The notes under the pieces are model-generated. The model searched no databases, had not been told where the DNA came from, and saw only the letters and a list, made by a program, of their open reading frames with translations. A stretch of 58,912 bases of DNA from Massilia psychrophila (GTDB taxonomy: Bacteria; Pseudomonadota; Gammaproteobacteria; Burkholderiales; Burkholderiaceae_D): contig NZ_PDOB01000027.1 in NCBI RefSeq assembly GCF_002760665.1, positions 1-58,912 of the forward strand, given 5' to 3'. Below, piece by piece: positions 24,462 through 33,884 of the stretch. Made by a program: the position numbers and the translations under genes. Numbering within the stretch: the stretch's first letter is position 1; the number at the start of each line of letters is the position of its first letter.

Positions 24462-24860
24462 ATGACCACACCTTCTGTCTACAACCTGATCTTCTTTACC
24501 AACATTCTCAGCAGTCTCGACGAGCTGGGGCTGACGAAGTCCGACCTGGCCACCCGCGCCGGCATCTCCGTGTCGTTTCTCTCCGATCTGACGACAGGGC
24601 AGGGCAATCCTTCGCTGCGGATCATGGAGCAGATCGCCGATGCACTTGAAAAACCGCTTGCGACATTATTGGAATCGACCGATCTCGACAAGGAATCGCT
24701 GGACGCCCTCGCCGGCGGCCACGCGCGCCTGAGCCTGCCCCCCGGGCTGGAACGCGTGTCAGCCGTTCTCACGGAATTCCAGGCCTTCCAGGTTCGCCAA
24801 TGGGATGCCGATAACCGGTCGAAATTAAGCAAAACGAAAAGCAGGCGTTCAAAGACGTGA
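24462..24860 (+). CDS. trbA: TrbA transcriptional regulator
   Basis: 132 aa (RK2 TrbA ~120). The N-terminal XRE-type helix-turn-helix is LTKSDLATRAGISVSFLSDLTTGQGNPSLRIMEQIADAL. The C-terminal segment LPPGLERVSAVLTEFQAFQVRQW is clearly related to the KorA dimerisation tail, the known hallmark of TrbA. In IncP-1, TrbA represses trb and tra promoters together with KorB. It lies just before trbB, as in RK2. Confidence 0.92.
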   Translation: MTTPSVYNLIFFTNILSSLDELGLTKSDLATRAGISVSFLSDLTTGQGNPSLRIMEQIADALEKPLATLLESTDLDKESLDALAGGHARLSLPPGLERVSAVLTEFQAFQVRQWDADNRSKLSKTKSRRSKT

Positions 24861-25101
24861 CGCCAGGGTAAAACCTTTGGCAGCGAAATAAGCCTGACGA
24901 GCGCGCAAAGTGCTCGCCTTACCCGCCTCTCCAGCGGGCAACAAAACTCAGTTTCGGCAATAAATTTTAAACGCTCCTTATTGCGCCGGGACAAACCTTC
25001 CGCACGTCGGCACGATACAACATCTCCGCTCTTTGTCCCAAGTCGAATTTCGGTATATCCTCTGATCGTAAAATCAAGGCATCGAAGTGACGGGAAGTAA
25101 T
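24861..25101. other. trbB leader
   Basis: 241 bp without a gene. It holds the short repeat element cggtatatcctctgatcg near 25050, similar to the sequence upstream of trfA, and probably the trbB promoter. Confidence 0.35.
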
Positions 25102-26064
25102 ATGCATGAGACGGAAGACAACTTTTCGAGCGTGAAAGAACGGGCGAAAGCAAAGTTGGTGCGCGACATGGGCGAACTGCTCATGACCGCATTCAATCAC
25201 CCTAAAACGGTCGAGATCATGTGCAACAGCGACGGCCGCCTGTGGCTGGAACGCCTCGGCGAGGGCATGACGTGCATCGGCACGCTGCGCGCCGCCCAGG
25301 CCGAAGCGATCATCAAAACCGTAGCCGCCTGTCACGGCAAGGAAGCGAGGCACCTCAAGCCGCTCATCGAAGGCGAGTTTCCGCTGGACGGATCGCGTTT
25401 CGCCGGCCAGCTGCCGCCGATCGTGCCCGGGCCGACCTTCGCCATTAGGAAACGGGCGATCGCCGTTTTCACACTGCAGCAGTACGTCGATAGCGACATC
25501 ATGGCGCCGCAGCACTGCGCGGCAATCAAGTCAGCCGTAAAAAATCACCGCAATATCCTGGTGACAGGCGGGACCGGATCCGGCAAGACAACGCTGATCA
25601 ACGCCATCATCCGCGACATGGTCGACAGCAATCCGCACGAGCGAGTTTTCATCCTCGAGGACACCGGAGAAATCCAGTGCTGCGCAGAAAACTTCGTCCA
25701 GTACCACACGTCGCCCGAAGTGCCCATGACGGTGCTGCTCAGAACAACCCTGCGCATGCGTCCCGACCGCATCTTGGTCGGCGAAGTGCGCGGCGCCGAA
25801 GCGCTCGATCTGCTCGACGCCTGGAACACCGGGCATGAAGGCGGCGCAGCCACGCTGCACGCCAACGATGCGCACGCCGGGCTGACGCGGCTCAAATCGC
25901 TCATCACCCGTAACGAATCGGCACCCGCCGACATTGAACCGCTCATTGGCGAGGCGGTTCATGTTGTCGTCCACATCGCCCGCACCACGACCGGCCGCCG
26001 CGTACAGGAAGTTGTCGAGATTTCCGGCTATGCAAACGGACAGTACATCACCAAAACCCTTTAG
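25102..26064 (+). CDS. trbB: TrbB, VirB11-type secretion ATPase
   Basis: 320 aa from ATG 25102, the same length as RP4 TrbB; a GTG at 25087 is the alternative. Walker A GGTGSGKT lies near 156-163. Then come an Asp box (VFILEDTGEIQC), Walker B region (LRMRPDRILVGEVRGAEAL) and His box (TGHEGGAATLHAND). It forms a hexameric ring at the cytoplasmic face of the Trb channel. First gene of the trb operon. Confidence 0.95.
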   Translation: MHETEDNFSSVKERAKAKLVRDMGELLMTAFNHPKTVEIMCNSDGRLWLERLGEGMTCIGTLRAAQAEAIIKTVAACHGKEARHLKPLIEGEFPLDGSRFAGQLPPIVPGPTFAIRKRAIAVFTLQQYVDSDIMAPQHCAAIKSAVKNHRNILVTGGTGSGKTTLINAIIRDMVDSNPHERVFILEDTGEIQCCAENFVQYHTSPEVPMTVLLRTTLRMRPDRILVGEVRGAEALDLLDAWNTGHEGGAATLHANDAHAGLTRLKSLITRNESAPADIEPLIGEAVHVVVHIARTTTGRRVQEVVEISGYANGQYITKTL

Positions 26065-26073
26065 GAGCTTTTC

Positions 26074-26502
26074 ATGCACGTACTGCCCATCCGCCAGCCT
26101 GATGCTGTTAACCGAACCCTGACGTTCTACGCCTGCGCCGCACTGTTGTTCGCCGTCATCCTGCTTGCTCCGCACGCGGCTTTTGCTTCTGAAGGCACCG
26201 GCGGCTCGTTGCCGTACGAGAGCTGGCTGACCAACCTGCGCAATTCCGCGACCGGTCCGGTCGCGTTCTCGCTGTCGCTGCTCGGTCTCGTCGTCGCCGG
26301 CGGCACGTTGATCTTCGGTGGTGACCTGAACGGTTTTTTTCGTACCTTTATCTTCGTGGTACTGGTGATGGCCCTGCTGGTCGGCGCGCAGAACGTGATG
26401 GCCACCTTCTTCGGCCGCGGCGCTGAAATCGCCGCCCTGGACGGTGCTGCCGTGACCGGAATGAAGGTGATGGCAATGGCCGCCGCGGGCAGGGTGGCAT
26501 AG
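26074..26502 (+). CDS. trbC: TrbC, cyclic pilin precursor (VirB2)
   Basis: 142 aa. The signal sequence ends AFA (36-38). The mature part starts Ser39 ([13 protein letters not shown]), with two hydrophobic helices (about 62-80 and 88-106) and ends FFGRG at Gly116, followed by AEIA. RP4 TrbC is trimmed at the same context, and TraF joins Ser37 to Gly114 to make a 78-residue ring. Ser39 to Gly116 here is also 78 residues. The predicted product is thus a cyclic conjugative pilin. Confidence 0.94.
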   Translation: MHVLPIRQPDAVNRTLTFYACAALLFAVILLAPHAAFASEGTGGSLPYESWLTNLRNSATGPVAFSLSLLGLVVAGGTLIFGGDLNGFFRTFIFVVLVMALLVGAQNVMATFFGRGAEIAALDGAAVTGMKVMAMAAAGRVA

Positions 26503-26504
26503 CC

Positions 26505-26816
26505 ATGGCGCTGCGCACGATACCCATTCGTCGGGCCGGAAATCGACACAACCTGTTCATGGGTGGGGATCGTGAACTGGTGATGTTCGCCGGCTTGCTG
26601 GCGTTCGCGCTGATTTTCAACGCCCAGGAGGTGCGGGCGACGGTCATCGGGCTCCTGCTGTGGTTCGGCGCCCTGTTTGCGACCCGGCTGATGGCGAAGT
26701 CCGATCCTCAGCTGCGCTTCGTGTACCTGCGGCACCGCAAGTACAAGCCGTACTACGCGCCGCGCAGCACGCCGTTCCGTTTGAACACGGGCAGTCAGGG
26801 AAGGCAATACAAATGA
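26505..26816 (+). CDS. trbD: TrbD (VirB3)
   Basis: 103 aa, as in RP4. Start MALRTIPIRRAGNRHNLFMGGDRELV, one or two membrane helices (about 30-64), and a basic tail. An inner-membrane component that works with the TrbE ATPase. It begins 2 nt after trbC and overlaps trbE (ATGA). Confidence 0.92.
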   Translation: MALRTIPIRRAGNRHNLFMGGDRELVMFAGLLAFALIFNAQEVRATVIGLLLWFGALFATRLMAKSDPQLRFVYLRHRKYKPYYAPRSTPFRLNTGSQGRQYK

Positions 26817-29395
26817 CCATCGCCACCATTGCAATCGTCCTCGCGGTCCTGGGCGCGCTCATGCTGCTGCTCTTGTACGCGCGCATGCGCGCCGTCAACG
26901 ACGAGGCAAAGCTGAAAAAACACCGCTCCAGGGCGGCAGGCTTCGCCGACCTGCTCAACTATGCGGCCATGGTCGATGACGGCGTGATCGTCGGCAAAAA
27001 TGGCTCGTTCATGGCCTCCTGGCTCTATCAGGGCGACGACAACGGCAGCAGCACCGACGAGCAGCGCGAAATGGTGTCGTTCAGGATCAACCAGGCGTTG
27101 TCAAACCTTGGTAACGGCTGGATGGTGCACGTCGACGCCGTGCGCCGGCCGGCTCCCGGTTATTCGGATCCGGGCCTGTCGCATTTTCCCGATCCGGTGT
27201 CAAAGGCAATCGATGAAGAGCGGCGGCGCCTCTTCGAGGGCCTGGGAACGATGTACGAAGGTTATTTCGTCCTGACATTGACGTACTTCCCGCCCTTGCT
27301 GGCGCAGCGCAAGTTCGTCGAACTGATGTTTCACGACGAGGCGGCAGCGCTAGACCACAAGGCGCGCACGCATTCCCTGATCAACGCCTTCAACCGTGAC
27401 TGCAGGACGATCGAATCGCGCCTGACCGCGGCGGTAAAAGTCACGCGCCTGCGCGCACAAAAGGTGATGCAGGAAGACGGCACCACCGTCAGCCACGACG
27501 ATTTTTTGCGCTGGCTGCAGTTTTGCGTGACGGGCATCAGTCAACCGATCCAGTTGCCCGGCAATCCGATGTACCTTGACGTGCTGATCGGCGGCCAGGA
27601 GCTGCGCGGCGGCGTGGTCCCGAAGATCGGCCGCAAGTTCGTCCAGACGGTGGCGATCGACGGCTTTCCGCTCGAGTCCTCGCCCGGCATCCTGACGGCC
27701 TTGGGGGAGCAGCCGTGCGAGTATCGCTGGTCCTCGCGCTTCATCTTCATGGATCCGCACGAAGCCGTCGCGCACCTCGACAAATACCGCAAGAAGTGGC
27801 GGCAAAAAATCCGCGGCTTTTTTGATCAGGTGTTCAACACCAATACCGGCTCGATCGACCAGGACGCCCTGTCGATGGTGGCCGACGCCGAATCGGCGAT
27901 TGCGGAAGTGAACAGCGGCCTGGTCGCGCAAGGCTACTACACCAGCGTCGTCGTGCTGATGGACGAGAGCCGCGAACGCGCGGAAGCGGCGGCGCTATCG
28001 CTGGCAAAAGCGATTCGCCGGCTCGGCTTTGGTGCGCGGATCGAAACGATCAACACGCTCGACGCCTACCTGGGAAGCCTGCCGGGCCATGGCGTCGAGA
28101 ACGTGCGCCGGCCACTGATCAACACGATGAACCTGGCGGACCTGCTGCCGACCAGTACGATCTGGACCGGCCTCAATTACGCACCGTGCCCGATGTACCC
28201 GCCGCAGGCGCCGCCGCTGATGCATTGCGTCACGCACGGCTCGACGCCGTTCCGCTTCAACCTGCACGTGCGCGACCTTGGCCACGCACTCATGCTGGGC
28301 CCGACGCGCGCCGGCAAGTCGACGCACTTGGCCATGATCGCCCTGCAGTTCCTGCGCTACCAGGGCATGTCGGTCTACAGCTTCGACAAGGGCATGTCGA
28401 TGTACCCGACCACTAGGGCAGTCAAAGGCAACCATTTTATTGTCGCGGCCGACGACAGCCGGCTCGCTTTCTGCCCGCTGCAGTTCCTCGGCACCAAGGG
28501 CGACCGCGCCTGGGCGATGGAGTGGATCGACACCATTCTTGCGCTCAATGGCGTCCACACGACGCCAGCGCAGCGCAACGAGATCGGCACCGCGATCGTG
28601 AACATGCATGAAAGCGGCGCCCGTACCATGTCCGAATTCAGCCTGACGATCCAGGATGAGCCGATCCGTGAAGCGCTAAAACAGTACACGGTCGACGGCA
28701 TGATGGGGCAGCTGCTCGACGCCGAGCTGGACGGACTGGAACTGTCCAGGTTCACGACTTTTGAAATCGAGGACCTGATGAATTTGGGCGAGAAGTTCGC
28801 GCTGCCGGTGTTGCTATACCTGTTCCGCCGCATCGAGCGCAGCCTGCATGGCCAGCCCGCGGCGATCCTGCTCGACGAAGCCTGGATCATGCTCGGGCAC
28901 CCGGTGTTTCGCGACCGGATCCGCGAGTGGCTCAAGTCGTTTGCCAAGAAAAACTGCGTTGTCGTTCTGTCGACGCAGAGCCTTACCGACGCCGCCAACA
29001 GCGGCATTCTCGACGTGATCGTGGAGTCGACCGCCACCAAAATCTTCCTGCCCAACGTGTACGCCCGGGATGACGACACGGCGGCCCTGTACCGCCGCAT
29101 GGGGCTCAACGAGCGCCAGATCGACATCATTGCCAGTGCCATACCGAAGCGGCAGTACTACTGCGTGTCCGAAGGCGGCCGCCGCCTGTACGACCTGGCG
29201 CTGGGGCCGCTGGCCCTCGCGTTCGCCGGGTCGACCGACAAGGAGTCGATCGCCGAGATCGGGCGGCTCGAAGCGAAGTTTGGCGACGCCTGGGTGCATC
29301 AGTGGCTGGCCTCGAAAGGGCTCAGGCTTGGCGACTACGCGGCGGTGGCACCACCGAAGGACCAACAACATAACAATCAAGGGGTAACGGCATGA
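26813..29395 (+). CDS. trbE: TrbE, VirB4-type secretion ATPase
   Basis: 860 aa (RP4 TrbE 852). Start at 26813 (MTIATIAIVLAV) overlaps trbD; an upstream frame from 26660 is rejected. It has an N-terminal membrane helix, then the CagE/VirB4 domain. Walker A GPTRAGKST lies near residues 495-503, Walker B is AILLDEAWIMLGHP, and the FAKKNCVVVLSTQSLTDA block follows. It energises pilus assembly. The stop overlaps the trbF start. Confidence 0.95.
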   Translation: MTIATIAIVLAVLGALMLLLLYARMRAVNDEAKLKKHRSRAAGFADLLNYAAMVDDGVIVGKNGSFMASWLYQGDDNGSSTDEQREMVSFRINQALSNLGNGWMVHVDAVRRPAPGYSDPGLSHFPDPVSKAIDEERRRLFEGLGTMYEGYFVLTLTYFPPLLAQRKFVELMFHDEAAALDHKARTHSLINAFNRDCRTIESRLTAAVKVTRLRAQKVMQEDGTTVSHDDFLRWLQFCVTGISQPIQLPGNPMYLDVLIGGQELRGGVVPKIGRKFVQTVAIDGFPLESSPGILTALGEQPCEYRWSSRFIFMDPHEAVAHLDKYRKKWRQKIRGFFDQVFNTNTGSIDQDALSMVADAESAIAEVNSGLVAQGYYTSVVVLMDESRERAEAAALSLAKAIRRLGFGARIETINTLDAYLGSLPGHGVENVRRPLINTMNLADLLPTSTIWTGLNYAPCPMYPPQAPPLMHCVTHGSTPFRFNLHVRDLGHALMLGPTRAGKSTHLAMIALQFLRYQGMSVYSFDKGMSMYPTTRAVKGNHFIVAADDSRLAFCPLQFLGTKGDRAWAMEWIDTILALNGVHTTPAQRNEIGTAIVNMHESGARTMSEFSLTIQDEPIREALKQYTVDGMMGQLLDAELDGLELSRFTTFEIEDLMNLGEKFALPVLLYLFRRIERSLHGQPAAILLDEAWIMLGHPVFRDRIREWLKSFAKKNCVVVLSTQSLTDAANSGILDVIVESTATKIFLPNVYARDDDTAALYRRMGLNERQIDIIASAIPKRQYYCVSEGGRRLYDLALGPLALAFAGSTDKESIAEIGRLEAKFGDAWVHQWLASKGLRLGDYAAVAPPKDQQHNNQGVTA

Positions 29396-30174
29396 ACATG
29401 AATATCGCAGAAGCGATCAGGAACCTGATGGTCAAGCGGCCCGCGGGCGATCAGCGCGAACAACGCGGCGATTCGGCGCCGGTTGTAGGCGGGCGCCGTG
29501 AAGCGGAAAGCGAAAACCCGTACGTGTCCGCGCGCCGGACCTGGAACGACCTGACCGCGGCCAGCGCCGCGAGTCGCCAGATGTGGCAGCTCATGGGGTT
29601 GCTGGCGATGCTGATCTCTCTTGCCGGCGTGGGCGGCATGATCTATATCGGCAGCCAATCAAAATTCGTGCCCTACGTCGTCCAGGTAGACAAGCTTGGC
29701 CAGGCAGCGGCCGTGGCGCCGGCGGAGCGTGCCGCCGTGGCCGATCCTGCCGTCGTGCGGGCTAGTGTTGCGGCATGGATCGGCGACGTGCGGATGGTGA
29801 CGCCGGACGTGGCGTTGCAGCGCAAGGCCGTGTTCCGCGCGTACTCGATGTTGGCGCCGAACGACCCGGCAACCGCCAAGGCCAACGAATGGCTCAACGG
29901 GACTGCGGACAGCAGCCCGTTCAAGCGCGCCGAGAAGGAAACGGTCAGTGTCGAGATCGACACCGTCCTCGCGCAGACACCCGACACCTGGCAGGTCGAC
30001 TGGATCGAGACGGCGCGGGACCGGCAAGGCGTCCTGAAAGGCCAGCCCCAGCGCTGGCGCGGCCTGGTGACGGTCTACACCGTGCCGGCAGCAGCCGACA
30101 CAACCGAACAGCAGATGCGCGACAACCCGCTGGGAATCCACGTGCGCAACTTCGCCTGGTCGAAACAAATTTAA
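29392..30174 (+). CDS. trbF: TrbF (VirB8)
   Basis: 260 aa, the same as RP4. Cytoplasmic N-terminus with NPYVSARRTWNDL, one membrane helix (about 65-85), then a periplasmic VirB8 domain (SKFVPYVVQVDKLG, VSVEIDTVLAQTPDTWQVDWIE as separate blocks). It overlaps trbE by ATGA. Inner-membrane scaffold protein. Confidence 0.94.
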   Translation: MNMNIAEAIRNLMVKRPAGDQREQRGDSAPVVGGRREAESENPYVSARRTWNDLTAASAASRQMWQLMGLLAMLISLAGVGGMIYIGSQSKFVPYVVQVDKLGQAAAVAPAERAAVADPAVVRASVAAWIGDVRMVTPDVALQRKAVFRAYSMLAPNDPATAKANEWLNGTADSSPFKRAEKETVSVEIDTVLAQTPDTWQVDWIETARDRQGVLKGQPQRWRGLVTVYTVPAAADTTEQQMRDNPLGIHVRNFAWSKQI

Positions 30175-30187
30175 GGGGAGCAATTTC

Positions 30188-31174
30188 ATGAGCAAGCACG
30201 TGATGGCGATGATTCTGGCCGCCGCGCCGCTATTTGCGCTGACGGCCACTGATACTGCCGCTGCCGGCGCGCAGCAAACCACGGCGGCCGGCGATACTAC
30301 CGCTGCGGGAGCTAAGCAAACGAAGAATGGCGCCAGACCTGCGGCGCCGCAAAGGGATCCGGCCGACGCCTATTTTTCCAAAAAGACGCCGAAGCTGACA
30401 GCCCAGGAAAAATCGGCTCTGGCGATCGCGCAGAAGTGGCAGGCGGCCAGCAGGACCGGCATGAAGCCGGTGGCCGGCAATGACGGCATGGTGCGCTTCG
30501 TCTACGGCTCGCAGCAGGTCAGCATCGTGTGCGCGGTGCTTCAAGCCTGCGACGTCGAGCTGCAACCGGGCGAACAGGTGAACAACCTGAACGTCGGCGA
30601 TCAGCGTTTCATCGTCGAGCCGGCATTGAGCGGTTCGGGAGCGACTGAAGTGCAGCATCTGATTCTCAAGCCGCAGGACGTCGGCCTCGATACGACCCTC
30701 GTCGTCACTACCAACCGCCGCGCGTATCACATGAAGCTGCGTTCGCACCGGAGCGAATACATGGCGCGGATCGGTTTCATCTTTCCCGAAGATGCGCTGG
30801 CCAAGTGGGATGCAGTCAAGCTGCGCGAGGCGAAGCTGCAACAGGATCAGACCATCCCGCAAACGAAGGAGAACATCGGCGACATGAGTTTCGCGTACGA
30901 CGTCAAGGGCTCCGCTTCCTAAAAACCGGTTCGGGTTTACAACGATGGCGTCAAGACGGTCATCCAGATGCCGGCCGCAATGGCCCAGACCGAGGCGCCG
31001 ACCTTGCTTGTAGTGCGCAAGGACGGCGGGCTGTTCAGCGATGACGAGACAGTCATGGTGAACTACCGCGTCCATGGCGACCGCTACATCGTCGACACCG
31101 TTTTCCAGAAAGCGATCCTGATTGCCGGCGTCGGCAAAGGGCAGGACCGCGTGACGATCACCAGGGAGAAATGA
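30188..31174 (+). pseudogene. trbG: TrbG (VirB9), interrupted by an in-frame stop
   Basis: Signal peptide, then a VirB9 N-terminal domain up to MSFAYDVKGSAS, where TAA stops the frame at 30920-30922 (244 aa). The same frame continues at once with KPVRVYNDGVKTVIQM, the ..VNYRVHGDRYIVD.. block and a normal end at 31174, so no frameshift is involved. In VirB9/TrbG proteins a Trp precedes this KPVRVYNDG motif, so TGG to TAA (two adjacent changes) is the simplest reading. The lost part is the outer-membrane core domain that contacts VirB7/VirB10. No credible restart signal was found. Unless read through or complemented, the channel should lack a functional TrbG. Confidence 0.85.
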
Positions 31175-31175
31175 G

Positions 31176-31628
31176 ATGCGCACATTCATTTTCCCGATTC
31201 TGCTGCTGGCCGGCGTCGCAGGCTGTGCGACGACGTCGACGCCGGAAAAATACGGCAGCTTCGTCACTGGCACCAGCCCGGCGAATGAAAAGATTGTCGT
31301 CGACGATGTCATGAAAAGACTGGTGACGACGTACCCGCCAGCGCACACGAGACTCGATCTGCAGCATGTCGCCAGCGACGCGTTCGGTACTGTCTTAGTG
31401 GCCTCGATGCGCGCCAAAGGCTATGCGCTGGGCGAGTACAAAGCTCAAGCGGCGGTGGCGGTGGCGATGCCGGCTGGCGCCTACACCTTCGCCTACGTTT
31501 TCGATCAGCCGGCCGGCACCGACCTGTACCGCGTTACTCTGCTCGTCAACAATCAGGCGTTGTCCCGGGTGTACGAAACCAAGGGCGGGGCGATCGTCCC
31601 GGCCGGCTATTGGGTGCGAAAGGAGTAA
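31176..31628 (+). CDS. trbH: TrbH lipoprotein
   Basis: 150 aa. Signal peptide with lipobox LLAGVAGC (Cys17). After that come VDDVMKRLVTTYPPAHTRLDL, YALGEYKAQAAVAVAMP and a C-terminal YETKGGAIVPAGYWV. The position between trbG and trbI is that of RP4 trbH, thought to take the VirB7-like role at the outer membrane. Confidence 0.88.
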   Translation: MRTFIFPILLLAGVAGCATTSTPEKYGSFVTGTSPANEKIVVDDVMKRLVTTYPPAHTRLDLQHVASDAFGTVLVASMRAKGYALGEYKAQAAVAVAMPAGAYTFAYVFDQPAGTDLYRVTLLVNNQALSRVYETKGGAIVPAGYWVRKE

Positions 31629-31634
31629 CGGGCC

Positions 31635-33080
31635 ATGGGCGCGATTTCAGAAGACCAGATGCTGCCGGATGCCTCGCCGGGCATACCGTCCGGCGGGATT
31701 CGCCGGGTGAACAATATGCCGGTCTACATTGTGGGTACCCTGATTGCTGTCTTTCTGCTCATTATGGTTTTGGTGGCAATGGACCGGGCGAAAAACCAGA
31801 ACCGGTCGGCCGAACAGCAGCAAGTCAAGGCCGGCACCACAACGATGTTCGCCAAGGAACTGGCGGGTGATCGAAAGGACGGCATCATCCAGGCGCAGGC
31901 GGGCGCGGCGCCTGCCGGGCCGGATCTGGCAGCAGCTGGCCAGCCGGGCAGCATTCCGATTGCCAGACCGGTGAACCTCGATCTGCCGCCGGCGCCGCCG
32001 ACATCGCAGGGTAATTTTGTACAAGGACAAGGGCAGGGGCAGGGGTCGCGCAGTGCCGGCGACGAAGAGGCTGCCCGCCTGCACATGATGAAGCTGCAGA
32101 AGTTCGATGAGGCCGCAAAGGCCAGGACCAGTATCCAGGTCGGCGTAGCGCGCAGCCCCGGTTCGGCTCCTGGTGCCGGCGCCGCGCCAAGCAGGGCGCC
32201 GGCGAGCAACGACGAGACGCTGGCACGTCTGGCGGCCGTGCGGCAGCAGATAGAGGCGGCAACCCGGGATGACCCGACGGCCGCCTACCAGGCTCGCGTG
32301 CAGCAGCTGCAGCAGCTTCAACTTTTGCAGGCTGGTGCGGCGGGAAGTGCTGGCGGGGCTGGGGTTGGCCGGGGCGGCGGCGCCGCGCCGCAGCTCGTCC
32401 AGGCCAACGCTGCTCGCAACGATGTAAGCAACTATGCCGGCGCCGGCCAGGGCGACCGGTGGCGCCTGGAATCCCAGCCGGAAGCGCCGCGCACGCCATA
32501 CGAGTTGCGCTCCGGCTTCGTCATACCCGCGCTGCTCATATCGGGAATCAATTCGGAGCTGCCAGGCACGATCATGGCCCAGGTCAGCCAGGATGTCTAC
32601 GACACGCCGACCGGGAAGTGGAAGCTCATACCGCAAGGCTCCCGACTCCAGGGCAGCTATGCCAGCGAGGTCGTTTATGGCCAGTCGCGCGTTCTTGTGG
32701 CGTGGCAGCGCATCATCTTCCCCGATGGGAAGGCAATGGATATCGGCGCTATGCCAGGCGCTGACAGCGCCGGCTACTCCGGCTTCAGAGACCAGGTCAA
32801 CAACCATTACCTGCGTACCTTCGGTTCGGCTTTTCTCATGTCGGCGGTGACGGCCGGGATCGCCAAAAGCCAGCCGCAAAGTACGCCGTTCGGCAGCCCG
32901 AGCTTCGAGAGCGCGCTCAGTCAGGCTGTAGGCCAGCAGCTGGGGCAAGTAACAGCCCAGCTCATCGCCAAAAACCTGAACATCTCACCGACGCTGGAAA
33001 TACGGCCGGGCTACCGTTTCAATGTCATCGTTACCAAGGACATGACGTTTTCCAAGCCGTACCAGCCCTTCGATTATTGA
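31635..33080 (+). CDS. trbI: TrbI (VirB10)
   Basis: 481 aa (RP4 463). One N-terminal membrane helix (PVYIVGTLIAVFLLIMVLVAM, split here by context, ~28-50). A long Pro/Gln/Ala-rich periplasmic linker follows, with short QGQGQGQ and QQLQQLQLLQ runs. The C-terminal VirB10 domain begins near LRSGFVIPALLISGINSELPG and continues KWKLIPQGSRLQGSYA. It spans inner and outer membranes and transduces energy from the ATPases. Confidence 0.94.
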   Translation: MGAISEDQMLPDASPGIPSGGIRRVNNMPVYIVGTLIAVFLLIMVLVAMDRAKNQNRSAEQQQVKAGTTTMFAKELAGDRKDGIIQAQAGAAPAGPDLAAAGQPGSIPIARPVNLDLPPAPPTSQGNFVQGQGQGQGSRSAGDEEAARLHMMKLQKFDEAAKARTSIQVGVARSPGSAPGAGAAPSRAPASNDETLARLAAVRQQIEAATRDDPTAAYQARVQQLQQLQLLQAGAAGSAGGAGVGRGGGAAPQLVQANAARNDVSNYAGAGQGDRWRLESQPEAPRTPYELRSGFVIPALLISGINSELPGTIMAQVSQDVYDTPTGKWKLIPQGSRLQGSYASEVVYGQSRVLVAWQRIIFPDGKAMDIGAMPGADSAGYSGFRDQVNNHYLRTFGSAFLMSAVTAGIAKSQPQSTPFGSPSFESALSQAVGQQLGQVTAQLIAKNLNISPTLEIRPGYRFNVIVTKDMTFSKPYQPFDY

Positions 33081-33097
33081 CGCCAAGGAGAGAAATC

Positions 33098-33877
33098 ATG
33101 AAAACGAGAGGTTGTCCTGTTTTAGCCGCTAAAGCCGCGGCGATTGTAGCGTTGGCTGCCGGGATCGGAGCCGTCGCGCCGGCATCGGCGCAGCTGGCGG
33201 TAATTGATATAGCAACCGTCAAGCAAACTACCGTTTCGGCTTTGGAAAACGTCGCGCAGACTGCCAAACAGATCCAGCAGTATCAGACGCAGTTGCAGCA
33301 GTACGAAAACATGCTGCGTAATACGGCCGCGCCGGCGGCGCACATCTGGGACCAGGCCCAAACGACGATGAACGCGCTGCGCGGCTCGATCGACACGCTG
33401 AACTACTACAAGGGCAGCCTGGGCAGTGTCGACGCCTACCTTCGCCAATTCAAGGATGCGAGCGGCTACCGGGCATCGCCATGCTTTTCGGTGAACGGCT
33501 GCACCCAGGTCCAGTGGGACGCCATGATGGCGTCAGAACGACTGGGATCGGAAGCACAGAAGCGGGCGAACGATGCCCTGTTCAGGGGCCTCGATCAGCA
33601 GCAGGAAGCGATGGTGGTGGACGCACGGCAGCTGGAGCGGTTGCAGTCCTCGGCGCAGGGCGCCACCGGCCAGGTGCAGGCCATCGGCTACGCCAATCAG
33701 CTCGCAAGCCATCAATCGAACCAGCTTCTCCAGATCCGGGCGCTTCTAATTGCGCAGCAGAGCGAGATTGCAACGCGCAACCAGGTCATGGCGGATCGCG
33801 AGGCCAAAGAGGCGGCTGCAGCCGAGTCCATCCGTAGAGGTACTTTTACCCGTACGCCTGTTACACGGGCTTTCTAA
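33098..33877 (+). CDS. trbJ: TrbJ (VirB5)
   Basis: 259 aa from ATG 33098 with AAGGAG 8 nt upstream (RP4 TrbJ 258). Signal peptide ending APASAQ. The remainder is mostly helical and Gln-rich (QIQQYQTQLQQYENMLR), ending FTRTPVTRAF. A minor pilus or tip-associated component. A KorB box lies inside the signal-peptide codons (33121-33133). Confidence 0.92.
   Translation: MKTRGCPVLAAKAAAIVALAAGIGAVAPASAQLAVIDIATVKQTTVSALENVAQTAKQIQQYQTQLQQYENMLRNTAAPAAHIWDQAQTTMNALRGSIDTLNYYKGSLGSVDAYLRQFKDASGYRASPCFSVNGCTQVQWDAMMASERLGSEAQKRANDALFRGLDQQQEAMVVDARQLERLQSSAQGATGQVQAIGYANQLASHQSNQLLQIRALLIAQQSEIATRNQVMADREAKEAAAAESIRRGTFTRTPVTRAF
33121..33133. promoter_or_regulatory. KorB operator (OB) inside trbJ
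   Basis: Exact TTTAGCCGCTAAA in the codons for the start of the TrbJ signal peptide. Intragenic boxes for KorB also exist in IncP-1 plasmids. Confidence 0.75.
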
Positions 33878-33884
33878 GGACTAA

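Noticed and set aside
30968-31174. Independent small gene from the ATG after the trbG stop
   Set aside because: It is the in-frame remainder of trbG with no ribosome site.
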